A stretch of DNA of 64,000 nt from Prorocentrum cordatum (GCA_963575745.1 CAUYUJ010005670.1:481962-545961), one strand, 5' to 3'; numbered from the stretch's first letter, positions 11,711 through 24,039 are shown. Translations and numbers: made by a program. The notes: a model not told the origin generated them from the sequence alone.

Positions 11711-11929
11711 CCCCCCCCCCCAACCCTCCCCACATCCAGCCCAGACCGCAGGGGGAAGCGCGCGGCGTCCTGCTTCATGCACACGGCGCAGCTCCGGGCA
11801 GACTGGAAGGAGAGCCCCTCGCAGGGAGCCCAAAGAGAGAGATGACGGGAAGGAGGGGGGGGGACCAGCACGCAGATTGAGGAAGCCTCCGCTTGTCTCT
11901 GGCAGCGCCGCGCTCTTCTCGAACAGCGG

Positions 11930-12050
11930 GGAGGACGGTAGGGGAAAGAGAGGAGGGAGGCAGGAGGGAGAAGGGAAGGGGAGCAGGAGGGATGGAGGAG
12001 AAGACAGGGGGAGACAGGGGGGCAGAGAAGGCGAAGGAGAAACAGGACCA
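11930..12050. repeat. Purine-rich low-complexity tract
   Basis: GGGAGG/GGAGAA-type purine run without gene content. Confidence 0.5.
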
Positions 12051-12249
12051 TAATGAACTGAAGACGCATCGGCGATACTGTTCTACGCCCCCTGGTCCCA
12101 TGTCCCGTTCCCATGTCCCTACAAACATTGCTCTTCACTACAAGAGGCGCCCTCTTGAAATACAAACACACAATCGGCATGCCACTCGGGAGAGATACTG
12201 TTGTTTGAAAAGTAGCTGCCTCGCATCAGTGAAAGGATTCGTGCAAACT

Positions 12250-12425
12250 GCGATCAAGTACACGCATCACATACATATGTGGATATGTACACGTGTGTCT
12301 ATATATGTGTGCATATGCACATATGTAAACAAATGTAAATGCATGCATGCATACATACATAAGTCTATACATACACACATACATAAACATCAACGTATAA
12401 ACATACATATGCATCCGACCATATG
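12250..12425. repeat. (ATAC/ATGC)n microsatellite field
   Basis: Alternating purine-pyrimidine CATACATA, GTATATGTG and GCATGCATG runs. Similar fields lie at 32,460-32,760 and 36,070-36,700. Confidence 0.75.
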
Positions 12426-12544
12426 TTATGATATCATATGTCAGCTCAACGTGCTGTCTAGCGAAATCAGCGTTTTGAAGACCCGCCTCCGACCATGTTT
12501 AACAATCCACTCCACGTTTCTGGTCATGCACTTCGACAAATCTC

Positions 12545-12870
12545 AAGAGAGAGATCCATTTTGAAACGGAACCAACCTCTATCTGCACAGCTCACACACA
12601 TGTCAGTGCGTTGGCAGGGACCTCAATTTTGACCACGACCCAGCCTCCATCCTTGAAGCTGTTGCAAGCTGTAAAAACGAATGCGCGCGGCGCTAAAGCG
12701 AAAACGCCATTTTGAGAAGGAACCGGCCTCAACCCGCATAGTTGCATAATTGTGAAAGTTTCGCGATGCTAGATTGCGCGGGGAGTCTCAGGCGAAACGC
12801 CTGGGCTGGCCTACGGACGCATTTAGTAATGCGGCATGGAATTTGCTTTTATTTAGCAAGGCTACCGTGA
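12545..12870 (-). repeat. 83-bp family locus d (reverse)
   Basis: Two to three reverse units (GCGCGCGGCGCTAAAGCGAA, CATTTTGA) are followed by the reverse family leader (GAGTCTCAGGCGAAACGCCT, CCTACGGACGC) at about 12,785-12,830. Confidence 0.55.
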
Positions 12871-13179
12871 AGGTGTCTCAAGCAGTACAAAAAGTATCAC
12901 ATGTTATGTCACAACTTGGCGAAGCCTATACTTTTGCCGCCTTGTGTACACGCACTGGATACTGCAAGGGGGTGGGTGTGGCCTCCTCGCCGCGCTGTGC
13001 GCCTGGCATCACGGTCGGCGAGGTCTAGCGCTGAAACTTTCTCTGTCGGGAGGGGGGGAGGTGGATCCAGCATCGCCGGCCCTGGGCTAGATAAGGGTGC
13101 GAAGACGTGTGAGACATTTGGCTGTCCTCCCCCTCCCCCCCCCTGGGATCCAAAATGCCACTTGCGGGGGGAGTGGGGG

Positions 13180-13270
13180 GGGGCAAGCTAGGTGCGCAAG
13201 CGTCATGTCCCTCTCCCATCCCTTACCATTGCGTGGATATCCTGTCTATTCGCACAGTCGGATGTTGATC
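13180..13270 (-). repeat. Dispersed block Q, inverted copy
   Basis: Complement of a ~95-bp block present at 17,926-18,030 and 18,593-18,690: CATCCCTTACCATTGCGTGG, TTCGCACAGTCGGATGT. In all three copies it sits beside GC-rich simple sequence. Confidence 0.6.
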
Positions 13271-13554
13271 AAGGCAATGATCCCGACAGAGTACGCGATG
13301 CATGATACAGTAGGGGAAGGGGGGACGAGCTCGCCAACGCACCCCTGAGGCTTCCTCAACTTCCAGAAAGCCCCAAAAGGGCCCAGACTGAGCGTCAAGA
13401 AATTCGAAGAGGGCGCCGAGACGGCACAGAGTAGCCCCACGACAACCCAAGATGATTTCAACACGGCCTACAAGGTCCCCAATACGGCCCCTGAAGTCTT
13501 CCCAGAGGACCGCCGAAAATGCCCTAAGAGGCAAAAGTCGCAACACTCCATTCG

Positions 13555-13925
13555 GACAACGCAATCATGAGATCGTGTGTTTCGTGCGGCGAACGTCTGC
13601 TACTATCTGGCTGGGTTACAATACGCAGCTGGGACGATTAGAGATCATTCGAACCACTCATCTTGGGCATTCTTGTTGGAAAACGAGTTGTTGGAAAGGG
13701 AAGGTGTCTTCTGATGCTTGAGCCCAATCGGTTGAGGAGGACAGCGCTGTGAGCCCAGGCCTGGGCGCGACACCCCAAAATATCTAATTCATCATCCCTG
13801 CTCACGCACTAACATAATGGGGCCGTGTTTTTCCAGCGGAGAACGTCTGCAACAATCTAGCTAGGTTACAGCACAAAGCTTGGACGATGAGAAACCCTTC
13901 GAACCACTCGTCCTGGGTATTCCCA
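13555..13925 (+). repeat. Two-copy tandem duplication, spacing ~245 bp
   Basis: A ~90-bp block (GCGGCGAACGTCTGC, CTGGGTTACA, ATTCGAACCACTC, CTTGGGCATTC) at about 13,590-13,680 recurs with changes at about 13,838-13,925. No open frame is preserved between copies. Confidence 0.6.
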
Positions 13926-14097
13926 AATTCCCGAATTAGGAAAATGCACGCGAGGGGGGGACGGAGAGACGCACGGTGGCCCCCGGAGACCACCAACCCC
14001 AAAACCCCCTCCCCCCCTGGCTCTCCCCTCCCAGGGGCGGTGCGGCGGCAGACCGCGCGGCGACGGCAAAACCCCAGGATATCTCGCCGCACGGTGA

Positions 14098-14267
14098 GAC
14101 GAAGCCAGGACGGGGATAGAAAATCGGGTAAGGACAAGTTGAACATCTCTGAGATCGGGCGGTGGAGAACGTCTCGGGCGACGCCGGCCTCCTCAGAGCG
14201 TTCCCCGGCACGCTCTCAGAGAGCGCCCACGCTCTGGTTGCGGACTTGTCCTCGTCCTGGCCCCGTC
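14098..14267 (+). mobile_element. TIR element family C, copy C1
   Basis: 170 bp. Left end GACGAAGCCAGGACGGGGAT pairs with the complement of the right end (GACGGGGCCAGGACGAGGA). Interior landmarks shared with C2 and C3: ATCTCTGAGATC palindrome, then GAGCGTTCCCCGGCACGCTC and TCAGAGAGCG. Non-coding, no transposase. Non-autonomous element by inference. Confidence 0.7.
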
Positions 14268-14299
14268 CGACCGGGTCCGTCACCGCACTGTTTTGGGAC

Positions 14300-14530
14300 T
14301 TTGGAGGCCCCACCCTCGGAGGGAGGAGGAGGAGGGAGGAGGGAGGAGGGAAAGGGAGGATGGATGCAGGGANNNNNNNNNNNNNNNNNNNNNNNNNNNN
14401 NNNNNNNNNNNNNNNNNNNNNNNNNNNNNNNNNNNNNNNNNNNNNNNNNNNNNNNNNNNNNNNNNNNNNNNNGAGGAGGAGGAGGAGGAGGAAGAGGAGG
14501 AGGAGGAGGAGGAGGAGGAGGCGGGAGGCA
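14300..14530. other. Purine tract containing a 100-N assembly gap
   Basis: GGAGGA repeat runs into N at 14,373-14,472 (100 N, the usual gap placeholder) and resumes as (GAG)n. True repeat length is unknown. Apparent frames spanning the gap are artefacts. Confidence 0.9.
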
Positions 14531-14859
14531 TCCTCGGAGAACGGCCCGAGCCCCAGGAGCCCGCGCGGTCGCCCCGATCATCCCCATGAGGCTCACCGAG
14601 CGGGCGGCCCGAGCGAGAGAGCGTGACCTCTGTGAGCGCTCCGCTCGCGAAGCCTTCGAAGGGAAACGCCCCCCACCGAGAACCACCCCTCCCTCCCTCC
14701 CTCTGGAGCTGGAGCCCCCCTCCCCCCTCCACGGCGAACACCCCCCCCTCAGCAGGCCGGTGGGGGGTGGGGGAGTCGAACACCGCCACCCCGCCCGAAA
14801 AGTGGGACGGGGGGATCGAACCGCCCCACGCCCCATCCCTCTCGCCGCGGGCAAAAGGC

Positions 14860-15049
14860 GTCGACGACGAAGACGACGAGGCGACTTCGCCGCCGCCGTC
14901 GCCGTCGTCGTCGTCGTCGTCGCGACGGGCGTCGTCGTCGTCGCCGTCGCCGTCGTCGTCGTGGGCGAATCCCTCAGTCCTGCGGGCGGGCGGGCATCGC
15001 GGACGAATCGGTCGGGCGGGCGGGCGGGACATGACGCCACCGCCGCCGC

Positions 15050-15121
<72 letters not shown>

Positions 15122-15290
15122 TGTGGTTGTCGTCGTCATCGTCGTCGTCGCCGTCGTCGTCGTTTCGTTTGCATTCTCTGGGGATCTTGGGTTGGACACG
15201 TTGTCATGAGCGAGTCGGTCGAGCGGCCGGACACGTCGTCGTCGTCGTCATCCTCGTCGTCGTCGTCGTCGTCGTCGTCGTTTGCCAGCG
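14860..15290. repeat. (CGT)n triplet tracts
   Basis: GTC/CGT triplets in three blocks (about 14,880-14,965, 15,030-15,175, 15,232-15,282), separated by GGGCGGGCGGGC-type sequence. The complementary triplet, GAC, recurs at 21,465 and 62,510. Confidence 0.85.
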
Positions 15291-15299
15291 CCCCAGGTG

Positions 15300-15985
15300 G
15301 AGGGGGATCGAACCACACCCTCAACGACTTTTGAGGGGGGGGATCGACCCCCCCCCTCCCACTCCCAGACTTTAACTTTTGAGAGGGGGAGCCGGGGGGG
15401 AACTGTCCGAAGGAGGGTATCGTGCCCCCTTTCTCCCCCGACCTCCTCCCAGCGTACCTAAAAGGCGCCCATTCGAATCGACACCCATGTCCGCCTCGCG
15501 AGGGCCAGGAACGTCGCCCCAGGCGGCGGTGGACACGCATGTAAGACCCCGTCTCTCGACGGAGGAGGGGGGAGGAAAAGAACGAGGGAGGACGAGGAGC
15601 ACCCCCCCGCCCCCCCCGCCTCGCAGAAGAACGGGAGGCAGAACAGCCACAGCGCCGAGACCGTCGCGAAGAACAGTATCCAGCTCTGGAGCTCCTCGTC
15701 TCGAGCCGCGCGGGAGGCCAGGCCCAGCGGGGTTACGAATGTCCGAGAACATCGGCCTCGATCGTCGACCCCTTCCTCCTTTTGCGCTGCTCGGGCTTTG
15801 ACAAACGACGCGCCGTGGCGTCTGCGAGAGGACAGCAAAAACGACTCAGGCGACACAGCCTGGTAGGACTGGTAACCGAACATGGCAGCAAAGCAAACAT
15901 GCAGGGCAGTGAAGACAGGCGGTATAGGATTAGCCCGCAGGGGCAACGAGAAAGCTGAGTATGCCGAACTCGGAGGAGGGAGGAG
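15300..15985. other. No gene seen
   Basis: G/C-homopolymer-rich sequence with a repeated GGGGGATCGA(A)CC motif (also near 14,815). Open frames lack recognisable domains. Confidence 0.35.
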
Positions 15986-15989
15986 AGCC

Positions 15990-16845
<856 letters not shown>

Positions 16846-16849
16846 GTAT

Positions 16850-17280
16850 TATTATTCGCATTCTAGCGTTACTAGTCGGATGATTCGTATTAAAATCAAT
16901 ATTAATTGTCTTACTACTATGGTCTCGTCGCACTGTTCCGTTATCAATATTATTGTTATGAATAATAATGTGGCATCCCCCTTATTCGTATCAGTATAGT
17001 TGTTAGTCTTACTACTATTGGTATTGCTATTCTCATTATGTATCAATCGTCGTGTTACTATTAGCTGTGCTTATTATGCGTAGTACTATGATTATTGCGG
17101 CTATATCGTAATAAGGTTACTACTCACATGCTTATGATGATGCTTATGCATCGCCTTTTTAGTTCAAGTCATGTTAGTGTGGTGATTGTCAGTATTATGA
17201 GTAGTGTGAGTCTTCTTATTCGTCTCGCTCATCTTGTTAAAATTACTGTTCTTTTTCTGACTCGGATAATTTCTATTCTT
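16850..17280. repeat. AT-rich degenerate (ATT/ACT) region
   Basis: Sudden AT-rich island of TTATTA, ACTACTATT and GTATTAT motifs, plausibly a decayed ATT/ATC repeat. No gene is recognised. Confidence 0.5.
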
Positions 17281-17316
17281 CCTCCTCTTCCTCCCCGTCC
17301 TCCAAAATTACACAAA

Positions 17317-18030
17317 CTACTCTCCTCTCTCCCCTGGTGACGTCTGGATAAGATTCGCCCCCCCTCCGCGTACTCTTTTTCTACAGACAAGATTCCTGGA
17401 AGTAGGGTTTTCGCTTGCGTGTTTTACAAACTGTTGCTCCCGCTGAGTCGCTGGCCTCATTTTCAGGCTTCCGCTCGTTCCGAATCGTGCTCCCGCTGCA
17501 GCGCTGGCCTCATTTCTGCGCTTCCGCTCGTTCCGAATTGTGCTCCCGCTGCAGCGCTGGCATCATTTCTGCGCTTCCGCTCGTCCCGAATCGTGCTCCC
17601 GCTGCAACGATGGCGTCGTGATTTCCAGTGCCTTGCCACGGCATGCAATGCAATGTTGTGTGGTGCTCCGCTGTGCGATGCCATGCCTTCAGCTGCAATG
17701 TTAGGATATGCGATGCTTGACTACGCAATGCAACGCCATGTTATGCCATGCTGTTCTGTTAGGTGCCGCTGTGCGATGCCGTTATTTGTGTTGCAACGTT
17801 GTGTGATGCAATTCTGCACTACCCAACGCCACGCCATGCTATATCATACTACCCTCTGCCATGCTTGTCTACGCCATGCTATGCCGTGCTCTCCGATGCA
17901 TCGCGCCCCCCTCGGGATCATGGCCCTGTTCGACATCCGACTTTGCGAATTGAGAGGAGATCTACGCCATGGTAAGGGATGGGAGGGAGGGGTAGGACGT
18001 CAGATATGACGCGAGCGCACCTAAATTGCC
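17317..18030 (+). repeat. Segmental duplication, copy 1, with 53-bp array
   Basis: Starts CTACTCTCCTCTC, then CCCCTCCGCGTACT; carries four ~53-bp units (GCTCCCGCTGCAGCGCTGGC, then CATTTCTGCGCTTCCGCTCG) at about 17,442-17,640; then a degenerate ATGCCATGCTA field and block Q. The next ~630 bp repeats this order. Confidence 0.75.
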
Positions 18031-18057
18031 CTTCCCCCATCCACAATGACACAATAT

Positions 18058-18690
18058 GAATACTACTCTCCTCTCCCCTGATAACGTCCGGAAGATATCC
18101 GGCCCCCCTCCGCGTACTGTTTTGAACGTACAAGATTCCCGGGGAACGGGTTTTCGCTTGAGTTTTGTTTCAACATATTGCTCCCGCTGAGTCGCTGGCC
18201 TCATTTTCAGGCTTCCGCTCGTTCCGAATCGTGTTCCCGCTGCAGCGCTGGCCTCATTTCTGCGCTTCCGCTCGTTCCGAATCATGCTCCCGCTGCAGCG
18301 CTGGCATCATTTCCGCGCTTCCGCTCGTCCCGAATCGTGCTCCCGCTGCAGCGATGACGTCAGTATTTCCAGTGCCATGCCACGGCATGTTTTCGGTCCT
18401 TCCAAATGGGCCTCAAAATCTTAAAACTTGCCTCCCGAAAAAAATTATCGGAAGTGGTTACACATCTGGTGTCGATTCGTTGGATTTGGGGGCCGCCCCC
18501 CCCACTTGCTTGGGGACTCGCCACGCAATGCGATGTCACGCTACGCTTTGATCTTCAACGCCATGTTATGCCATGTGATGCTACGCCATGCTACGACATC
18601 CGACTGTGCGAATAGAGAGGAGATTTACGCAATGGTAAGGGATGGGAGGGAGGGGTAGGACGTCAGATATGACGCGAGCGCACCTAGCTT
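18058..18690 (+). repeat. Segmental duplication, copy 2
   Basis: Same order as 17,317-18,030: ACTCTCCTCTCCCC, four 53-bp units (18,178-18,370), a shorter ATGC field and block Q (18,593-18,690). The ATGC field differs most between copies. Confidence 0.75.
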
Positions 18691-19140
18691 GCCCTCCCCC
18701 CTCCCCCCCTTCCCCCTCCCTCCTCCCTCCTCCCTCCTCCCTCCTCCCTCCTCCCTCCTCCTCCCTCCTCCCTCCTCTCTCCTCCCTCCTCCCGCCTCCC
18801 GCCTCCCGCCTCCCGCCTCCCTCCTCCCTCCTCCCTCCTCCCTCCACTGCCTCCGCCTCCTCCTTCTTCTCCTCCTCCTCCTTCTCCTCCTCCTCATCCT
18901 CCCCGTCGTGGGTGAACAACACCCTCATCCTCAGCCCAGAAAGACACAGCGGCACGGCCACCGACAGCATTCGGCCGACTGCGAAGCGGCCGAACCTACA
19001 GAACCGCGGATACCCCTCCTCCTCCTGCTCCTTCTGCTCCTGCTCCTGCTCCTGCTCCCGCTCCTGCTCCTGCTCCTGCTCCTGCTCCTCCTCCGGCTCC
19101 TCCTCCTCCTTCTCCTCCTCCTCCTCCTCCCCCCCCTCAT
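18690..19140. repeat. Pyrimidine-rich CTCCCTC / CTC tract
   Basis: CTCCCTC heptamer-like repeats (18,700-18,845), CTC triplets, ~110 bp unique, then (CTCCTG)n and CTC triplets to 19,130. Confidence 0.8.
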
Positions 19141-19149
19141 CATCAACCC

Positions 19150-19910
19150 CTGTCCATTTTAAATAATCCGTCCCTGTCGCACTACTAAAAATGTCCGTAG
19201 GCCAGCCCATAGGTCGGGTCCTTTTTTGAAATCGGGCTCTCGCCTTAGCGCCGCGCGCATTCGTCATACAAACATGCAACAAGTTCACGGATGAAGGCCG
19301 GGTTCTTTTCAAATGGGTTCTCGCCTTAGCGCCGCACGCGTTCGCCTTGACAGCTTGAAGCACTTACATGGATGGGGGCCAGTTCGTTTTCAAAATGGGG
19401 TCTCCCCGAAGACATTCTCAACAAACGCAACATGTGCAAAACCGTGCAACACTTACACGGCGGAGACCGTGTCTTTTACAAACATGGGGATCTCGCATTA
19501 GCACCGCGCGCATTCTTCTGAAACGTTCGCAACATATGCAATACTGGATGACGTATGTTTCAAATTGAAGCTGTCGCCCTAGCTCGGTATACATTCGACC
19601 TCAAATTTACAACAGTTACAAAGATGCGGGGCAGATCCTTTACGGCATTCGGCTCTCGCATATGCCTCCTGCGGGCGTGTGACCCGAAGTGAATGTAAAC
19701 TTGCTCAGCAGGTGCACGGATGAGGGGCGGTTCATTTACAAAACGGAGTTTTCGATGGACACCTCGCTGGGTTTTCTTTTCCTACCTTGCCGCGGTCCTG
19801 CTCATTGGCTAAGATATATGCGCAGAATTCCCTCCTCAAAACAAGGATTTCGCCTGAAATCGTGGGCCGATGATGAGCTTGTTCTTCAATGGGGCGCTTA
19901 ATGTTGTCAA
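19150..19910 (+). repeat. 83-bp family locus e (forward)
   Basis: Leader CCGTCCCTGTCGCAC...GGCCAGCCCA is followed by about six degenerate ~80-bp units (CTCGCCTTAGCGCCGCGCGC core, TCTCGCATTAGCACCGCGCG variant), then diverged tail sequence containing a TTTCGCCTGAAATC leader remnant near 19,850. Confidence 0.6.
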
Positions 19911-20009
19911 GAGGAACGCTTGATCTGTAGGGTTTTTTATTTTGAAAAAGAAAGGAACTTGGAAAGGGAGGGCATTTTGCAGCATTGCTGTTGCATCATG
20001 GGCTTGCTC

Positions 20010-20135
20010 TGTCCGTCCTCCTCCTCCTCCTCCTCCTCCTCTTCCTTCTCCTCCTCCCTTTTCCTCCCTCCTCCTCCCTCCTCCTCCTCCTCCTCCTCCT
20101 CCTCCTCCTCCTCCTCCTCCTCCTCCTCAGGTATC
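20010..20135. repeat. (CTC)n tract
   Basis: About 120 bp of CTC triplets with short CTTCC interruptions. Confidence 0.85.
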
Positions 20136-21300
20136 TTATTCCTTGATTTCTTCGACACGGGGTCCCCGGAAGTCTCGACCTGTTCCCCAAAGCCCGCTTC
20201 TCATCTCGAGTCGTTTTTGACGGCCCCCGCTGGGCCTTGGAGACCCCCAAAAGCTGATCAACTGCATTGATTAGTTCAAGTAGTTGGTTGCGTGGACTTC
20301 GGGCCGAAATCCGGGCCCACTGGCAAACGATCTGACTCGGGCACCCAAAGGACGCTCCTGGCGAGGCGCAGAATGCAGCCCGGAGTAAGAAAACCGCCAG
20401 AAAACGACGAGAATGTTAGCACAGAGGCGAGACCTTCGCCAGCACCCCCGCCGTATCCCTCTCCCTGTTGCCATGTGCGCCGAAGTGGAAGGGGGCCATG
20501 GAAAGGGGATTCGCGCATCATGATCCAAGGTATATGCGCGAGGACCAAGGGGGGTAGGCAGGGGGCGCGTTGAAGGAAGGAGGGGTGGCCATGAAATCCG
20601 AAATCTGTTTTAGGTTTGGTCTCGATATCCACGCGCCTCTCCTCGCCATCCTCATCGACGCCTGGTGCGGTTCGGGCCATAACTCGGGCCACCGGGAAAA
20701 TCCCGTCGAGGCGCAAATGCTAGAAACCACCTGGAAGCGAGAATACCTCCTAGTCAACGAATATCGCCTCCCCCCGCAATACGACGAAATGCCCCCACCC
20801 GCCGCTTCGACGCCCCCGAACTGTTGAAAAGCAACGACGATGTCAGCTCGTAATTCACAAATCCGTGCGGGGGCGCGTTTGAAAAAATAGTTTCCCTGCT
20901 CGGACGAATCGCGAGGTGGCGCCCGCCAGATTGAAAAATCAACGGCGGCGGCGCCGGTGGTTAGCGCCGACGCCCAGCCACCAGCGAGAACGCGACTGAC
21001 AACACAGACTTGGGGAGGGGAGGGGGGCGGGAGGCAAAGGCGACAAAACCAGGGACCGTGAGCCAGGGCGACACTTGTTCGAAATGAAGAAGAACTGTTG
21101 TCGGCGCTCGCCACCGCACCTCCCGTGCTCTTTTCAGTCGAACCGATGCGGTTCGTCTGCCCTGGCCGCAACAGGGGGGGCGCCAGCTGCCTCGCGGGCC
21201 CGCGAGTAAGGCGGGCTGGACGAAAAGGGGGCGTGGCCAAGCTGTGATTTTGCCCAGCAACTCACACTACTGATTTTCCGAGCGCTCCCTGGCGCCGAAA
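20135..21300. other. 1.2 kb with no recognised feature
   Basis: Mixed-composition unique sequence. Short frames occur on both strands, but none shows a known domain, signal peptide or membrane pattern. An unrecognised host exon cannot be excluded. Confidence 0.3.
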
Positions 21301-21459
21301 GCAGCTATGCATCAAGGAGTGGCCCTTCGGCGGTGCGACCGAAACCAGTTGCGCGCAGCAGGTTTCGCACCCCACCCTTTCCTTCTTCAACCTCTCGTCC
21401 GAACCGAACTAGGCGGGCAGTCCTCCTCCCCCCGTCTGTCGTGGTCTCTGCAGTCGTCG

Positions 21460-21503
21460 GCGACGACGACGACAATGACGACGACGACGACGACGAGGAC
21501 GAA

Positions 21504-21536
<33 letters not shown>

Positions 21537-21557
21537 AAGCACGAGGACGAGGATAAG

Positions 21558-21625
<68 letters not shown>

Positions 21626-21890
21626 ACGGCGGACGGCAGACGGCGACGGCGGCGACGACGACGCACTGCGGATGCCCTATGGGGTGAACGGAAGGGGTGC
21701 TGCGCAGGCCCGCTGTAGTTGACGACGACGACGACGACGGCGACGGCGAAGATGAGATGACGACGACGATGCACTGCGGATGCCCTATGGGGGGTGTGGG
21801 TGCTGCGCAGGCCCGCTGTAATCGACGACGACGACGAAAACGACGACGAGGACGACGAAGAAGACGACGACGAAGAAACATTCGCCTCGG
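21460..21890. repeat. (GAC)n tract with a duplicated ~115-bp insert
   Basis: GAC triplets run from about 21,462 to 21,630. A block GCACTGCGGATGCCCTATGG ... GCTGCGCAGGCCCGCTGTA occurs twice (21,663-21,719 and 21,770-21,823), each flanked by GAC triplets. Confidence 0.75.
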
Positions 21891-22556
21891 ATGTGTGCGA
21901 ACCATATAACACCGCTGTACGAAAGGCAATCGTTTTGAGGCTGTCATGCAAGGTGGGTACACGATCCCCTCGGCGGCGCCAGCGACGACCCCCTGGCGCG
22001 AGTGAACCAAAAAACGGTGTGGCGCCCTGCGGGATCTATTCATCAGCCCCTGGGGGGGGGGACTCATCTCAGGAGAAGAAACACCGAGCTTGGATCGGCG
22101 ATACGTCACCGATAGATCGGCAGTAGGCCCCGGTAAGAGAATCCGCGCGCTCATGGGCAGGGTGGGCTATCGGGCCCCTATCGGCGATGAGCGGGGAATT
22201 GGGGGCCGGTGCGGCCCCATTGAGCCCATACCCCCCGAACGTTGCCCCCGAACTGTGTGGGGGGGCCTGGTTTGCCATCTCTGCAACGCCCAAAAGTGAC
22301 AAGCCCGTGTTACTTTTTTGCCCAAATTCAAACTGCAAAGTATGGTCTCTCTGCGGTGTAACACTCCGTGCGCCCACTCCCACAGGCCGAGTGCACCCGT
22401 CCTGATCGGGCGCCTCTTGCCCAAGGACGCGCGCGCCGTGAGAGCTGCGCGCTTGCGTGGAGAAGGGGCTCGCACATGCCAGCAGCCCATGCGACCCCGC
22501 ACCTCCTCGCCACAGTCGTGCAAGGGTGGCGCACGAGCAGCACAACTACAGGTGCG
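21890..22556. other. No gene seen
   Basis: Unique GC-rich sequence. No supported coding or RNA feature on either strand. Confidence 0.3.
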
Positions 22557-22716
22557 AGGCGGGGATAGATCCCTATCCACCGCCTGGGGAACCGACGTCC
22601 TGGACCCCAGCGGGCGGTAAATGTGAATATAGTTTGGCCCCAGGGGTGCCGAAGATCTACACATCCCACCGCGAGGTCCCCGAAGATCGATCCCCCAGGC
22701 GGCGGTTATGCATAAC
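22557..22716 (-). mobile_element. TIR element family G, copy 2 (inverted)
   Basis: Reverse-complement relative of 308-478. It shares CCGACGTCCTGGACCCCAGC, GGGCGGTAAAT, a GGCCCCAGGGG core and GATCGATCCCCCAGGC. Ends CCACCGCCTGG and CAGGCGGCGGTTAT are inverted. It abuts element C2 with only a few bases between. Confidence 0.55.
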
Positions 22717-22718
22717 AA

Positions 22719-22884
22719 GACGAAGCCAAGACGAGGATAAAATCGAGTGAGGACACATCGGGAATCTCTGAGATCTGGCGGTTCTGGAGGATGCCTGGAG
22801 CAGCGGCCTTCTCGGAGCGGTCTGGAACGCTCTCAGAGCGTTCCGGAACGCTCGGAACGGGTTTATCCTCGTCCTAGCCCCGTC
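22719..22884 (+). mobile_element. TIR element family C, copy C2
   Basis: Left end GACGAAGCCAAGACGAGGAT pairs with the complement of the right end (GACGGGGCTAGGACGAGGAT). Interior: ATCTCTGAGATC, then GAACGCTCTCAGAGCGTTCC. Best-preserved copy of the family. Confidence 0.75.
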
Positions 22885-22904
22885 TGGTATAAACTGCCCC
22901 CTCG

Positions 22905-23985
22905 GAAGAAAGGGGGACCCCTTCCTCGTCGACGTCCACCCGAAGTCCAGCACCAGCTCCCAAGACGCCAACAAGAGTCCCCAAAGAATGCCCAAGAAGA
23001 CCACGACGCCTCAAACGTGAACTCCCCGCCTCTTCTGGGGGTCGCCAGAATGGCGTAAGCCTCTCGAGAAAACTCCCCCCTCGGAACAGGAGGTGCCCCC
23101 CTGCCTCGTCGACGTCAACGCGGAAGTCCAGCACCAGCTCCCAAGACGCCCAGCCGTCCTATCTCATGGTATCGCAAAAAATCCCCCCCAGGAACAGGAG
23201 GGGCCCCCCTTCCCCGTCGACGTCCACGCGGAAGTCCAGCACCAGCTCGAAAACGCCTATCCTGGTGTCGCAGCGATTTCTCCCCCACCTGGAAGGGCTC
23301 GAGCTAAACAGTGTTTGTCGTGTTCGTTTTGTTTTCATTTTCCGTCGCTCTGTCTTCGTTCCGCCTTTGAAGAAAAGTATCAGCCAGCGTTGACTCCAAA
23401 TAGATAGGAGGACAGGAGGAGGACGAGAGGAGAATTGGAGGAGGACGAAAGGAGGACGGGAGCAGTACGGGAGGAGCAAAATCAAGCAAGTGCAAGCAAG
23501 CAAGCGGAAGCAAGCAAGCGCAAGCGAGCAAGAACAGGCTAGCAAGAGCCAGCGATCAAGTGCAAGCAAGCAAGGGCAAGCAAGAGCAAGCAAACGAGAG
23601 CAAGCACGCAAGAGCAAGCAAGCATTAGGAAGCACGGGGTAGGGGTTGGGGGCAAGAGCAAGCAAGCATCAGAGAAGCAGAGCAAGCACGCAAGAGCAAG
23701 CAAGCAAGACCATAGGAATTAGGGGGGGCATAGGAACTAGGGGAGGAGGGGGGGTAGGGGGGGCAACGGACCAATTAGTAGGGTTTGAATTAGAACTCCT
23801 ACAGGGGCAAGCCGATTTGGAGAACAAAATCAAAACGAAAACGGCCCACGAGATCGCCCAAAAAAGTTTAGGTCGAGCCCTGCCTCATGGTGTCGCAGTG
23901 GTCCCTCCCCACCTCGGAATAGGGGGGGGGGGGGCCCTGCCTCGTCGACGTCCACCCGGAAGTCCAGCACCCTGGCCACGAGTGA
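22905..23985 (+). repeat. Four copies of a ~36-bp conserved core
   Basis: A core (CTCGTCGACGTCCACCCG, then GAAGTCCAGCACCAGCTC) occurs at about 22,928, 23,105, 23,212 and 23,942, each preceded by a CCCCCCTCGGAA(C/G)A(G/A) block. Frames through it read LVDV(H/N)AEVQHQL, but flanking frames are not kept. Between copies 3 and 4 lies a (GCAAGCAAGA)n minisatellite (23,460-23,715). Confidence 0.6.
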
Positions 23986-24039
23986 AACCCGGCGTCCGCC
24001 CGTCACGCCTGCGGCGCGCCGCCCGCGGACTGCCGTGGG

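Noticed and set aside
14812-14845. tRNA T-arm-like GGGGGATCGAACC
   Set aside because: No anticodon arm or acceptor pairing could be drawn. The motif recurs near 15,305 as a local repeat.
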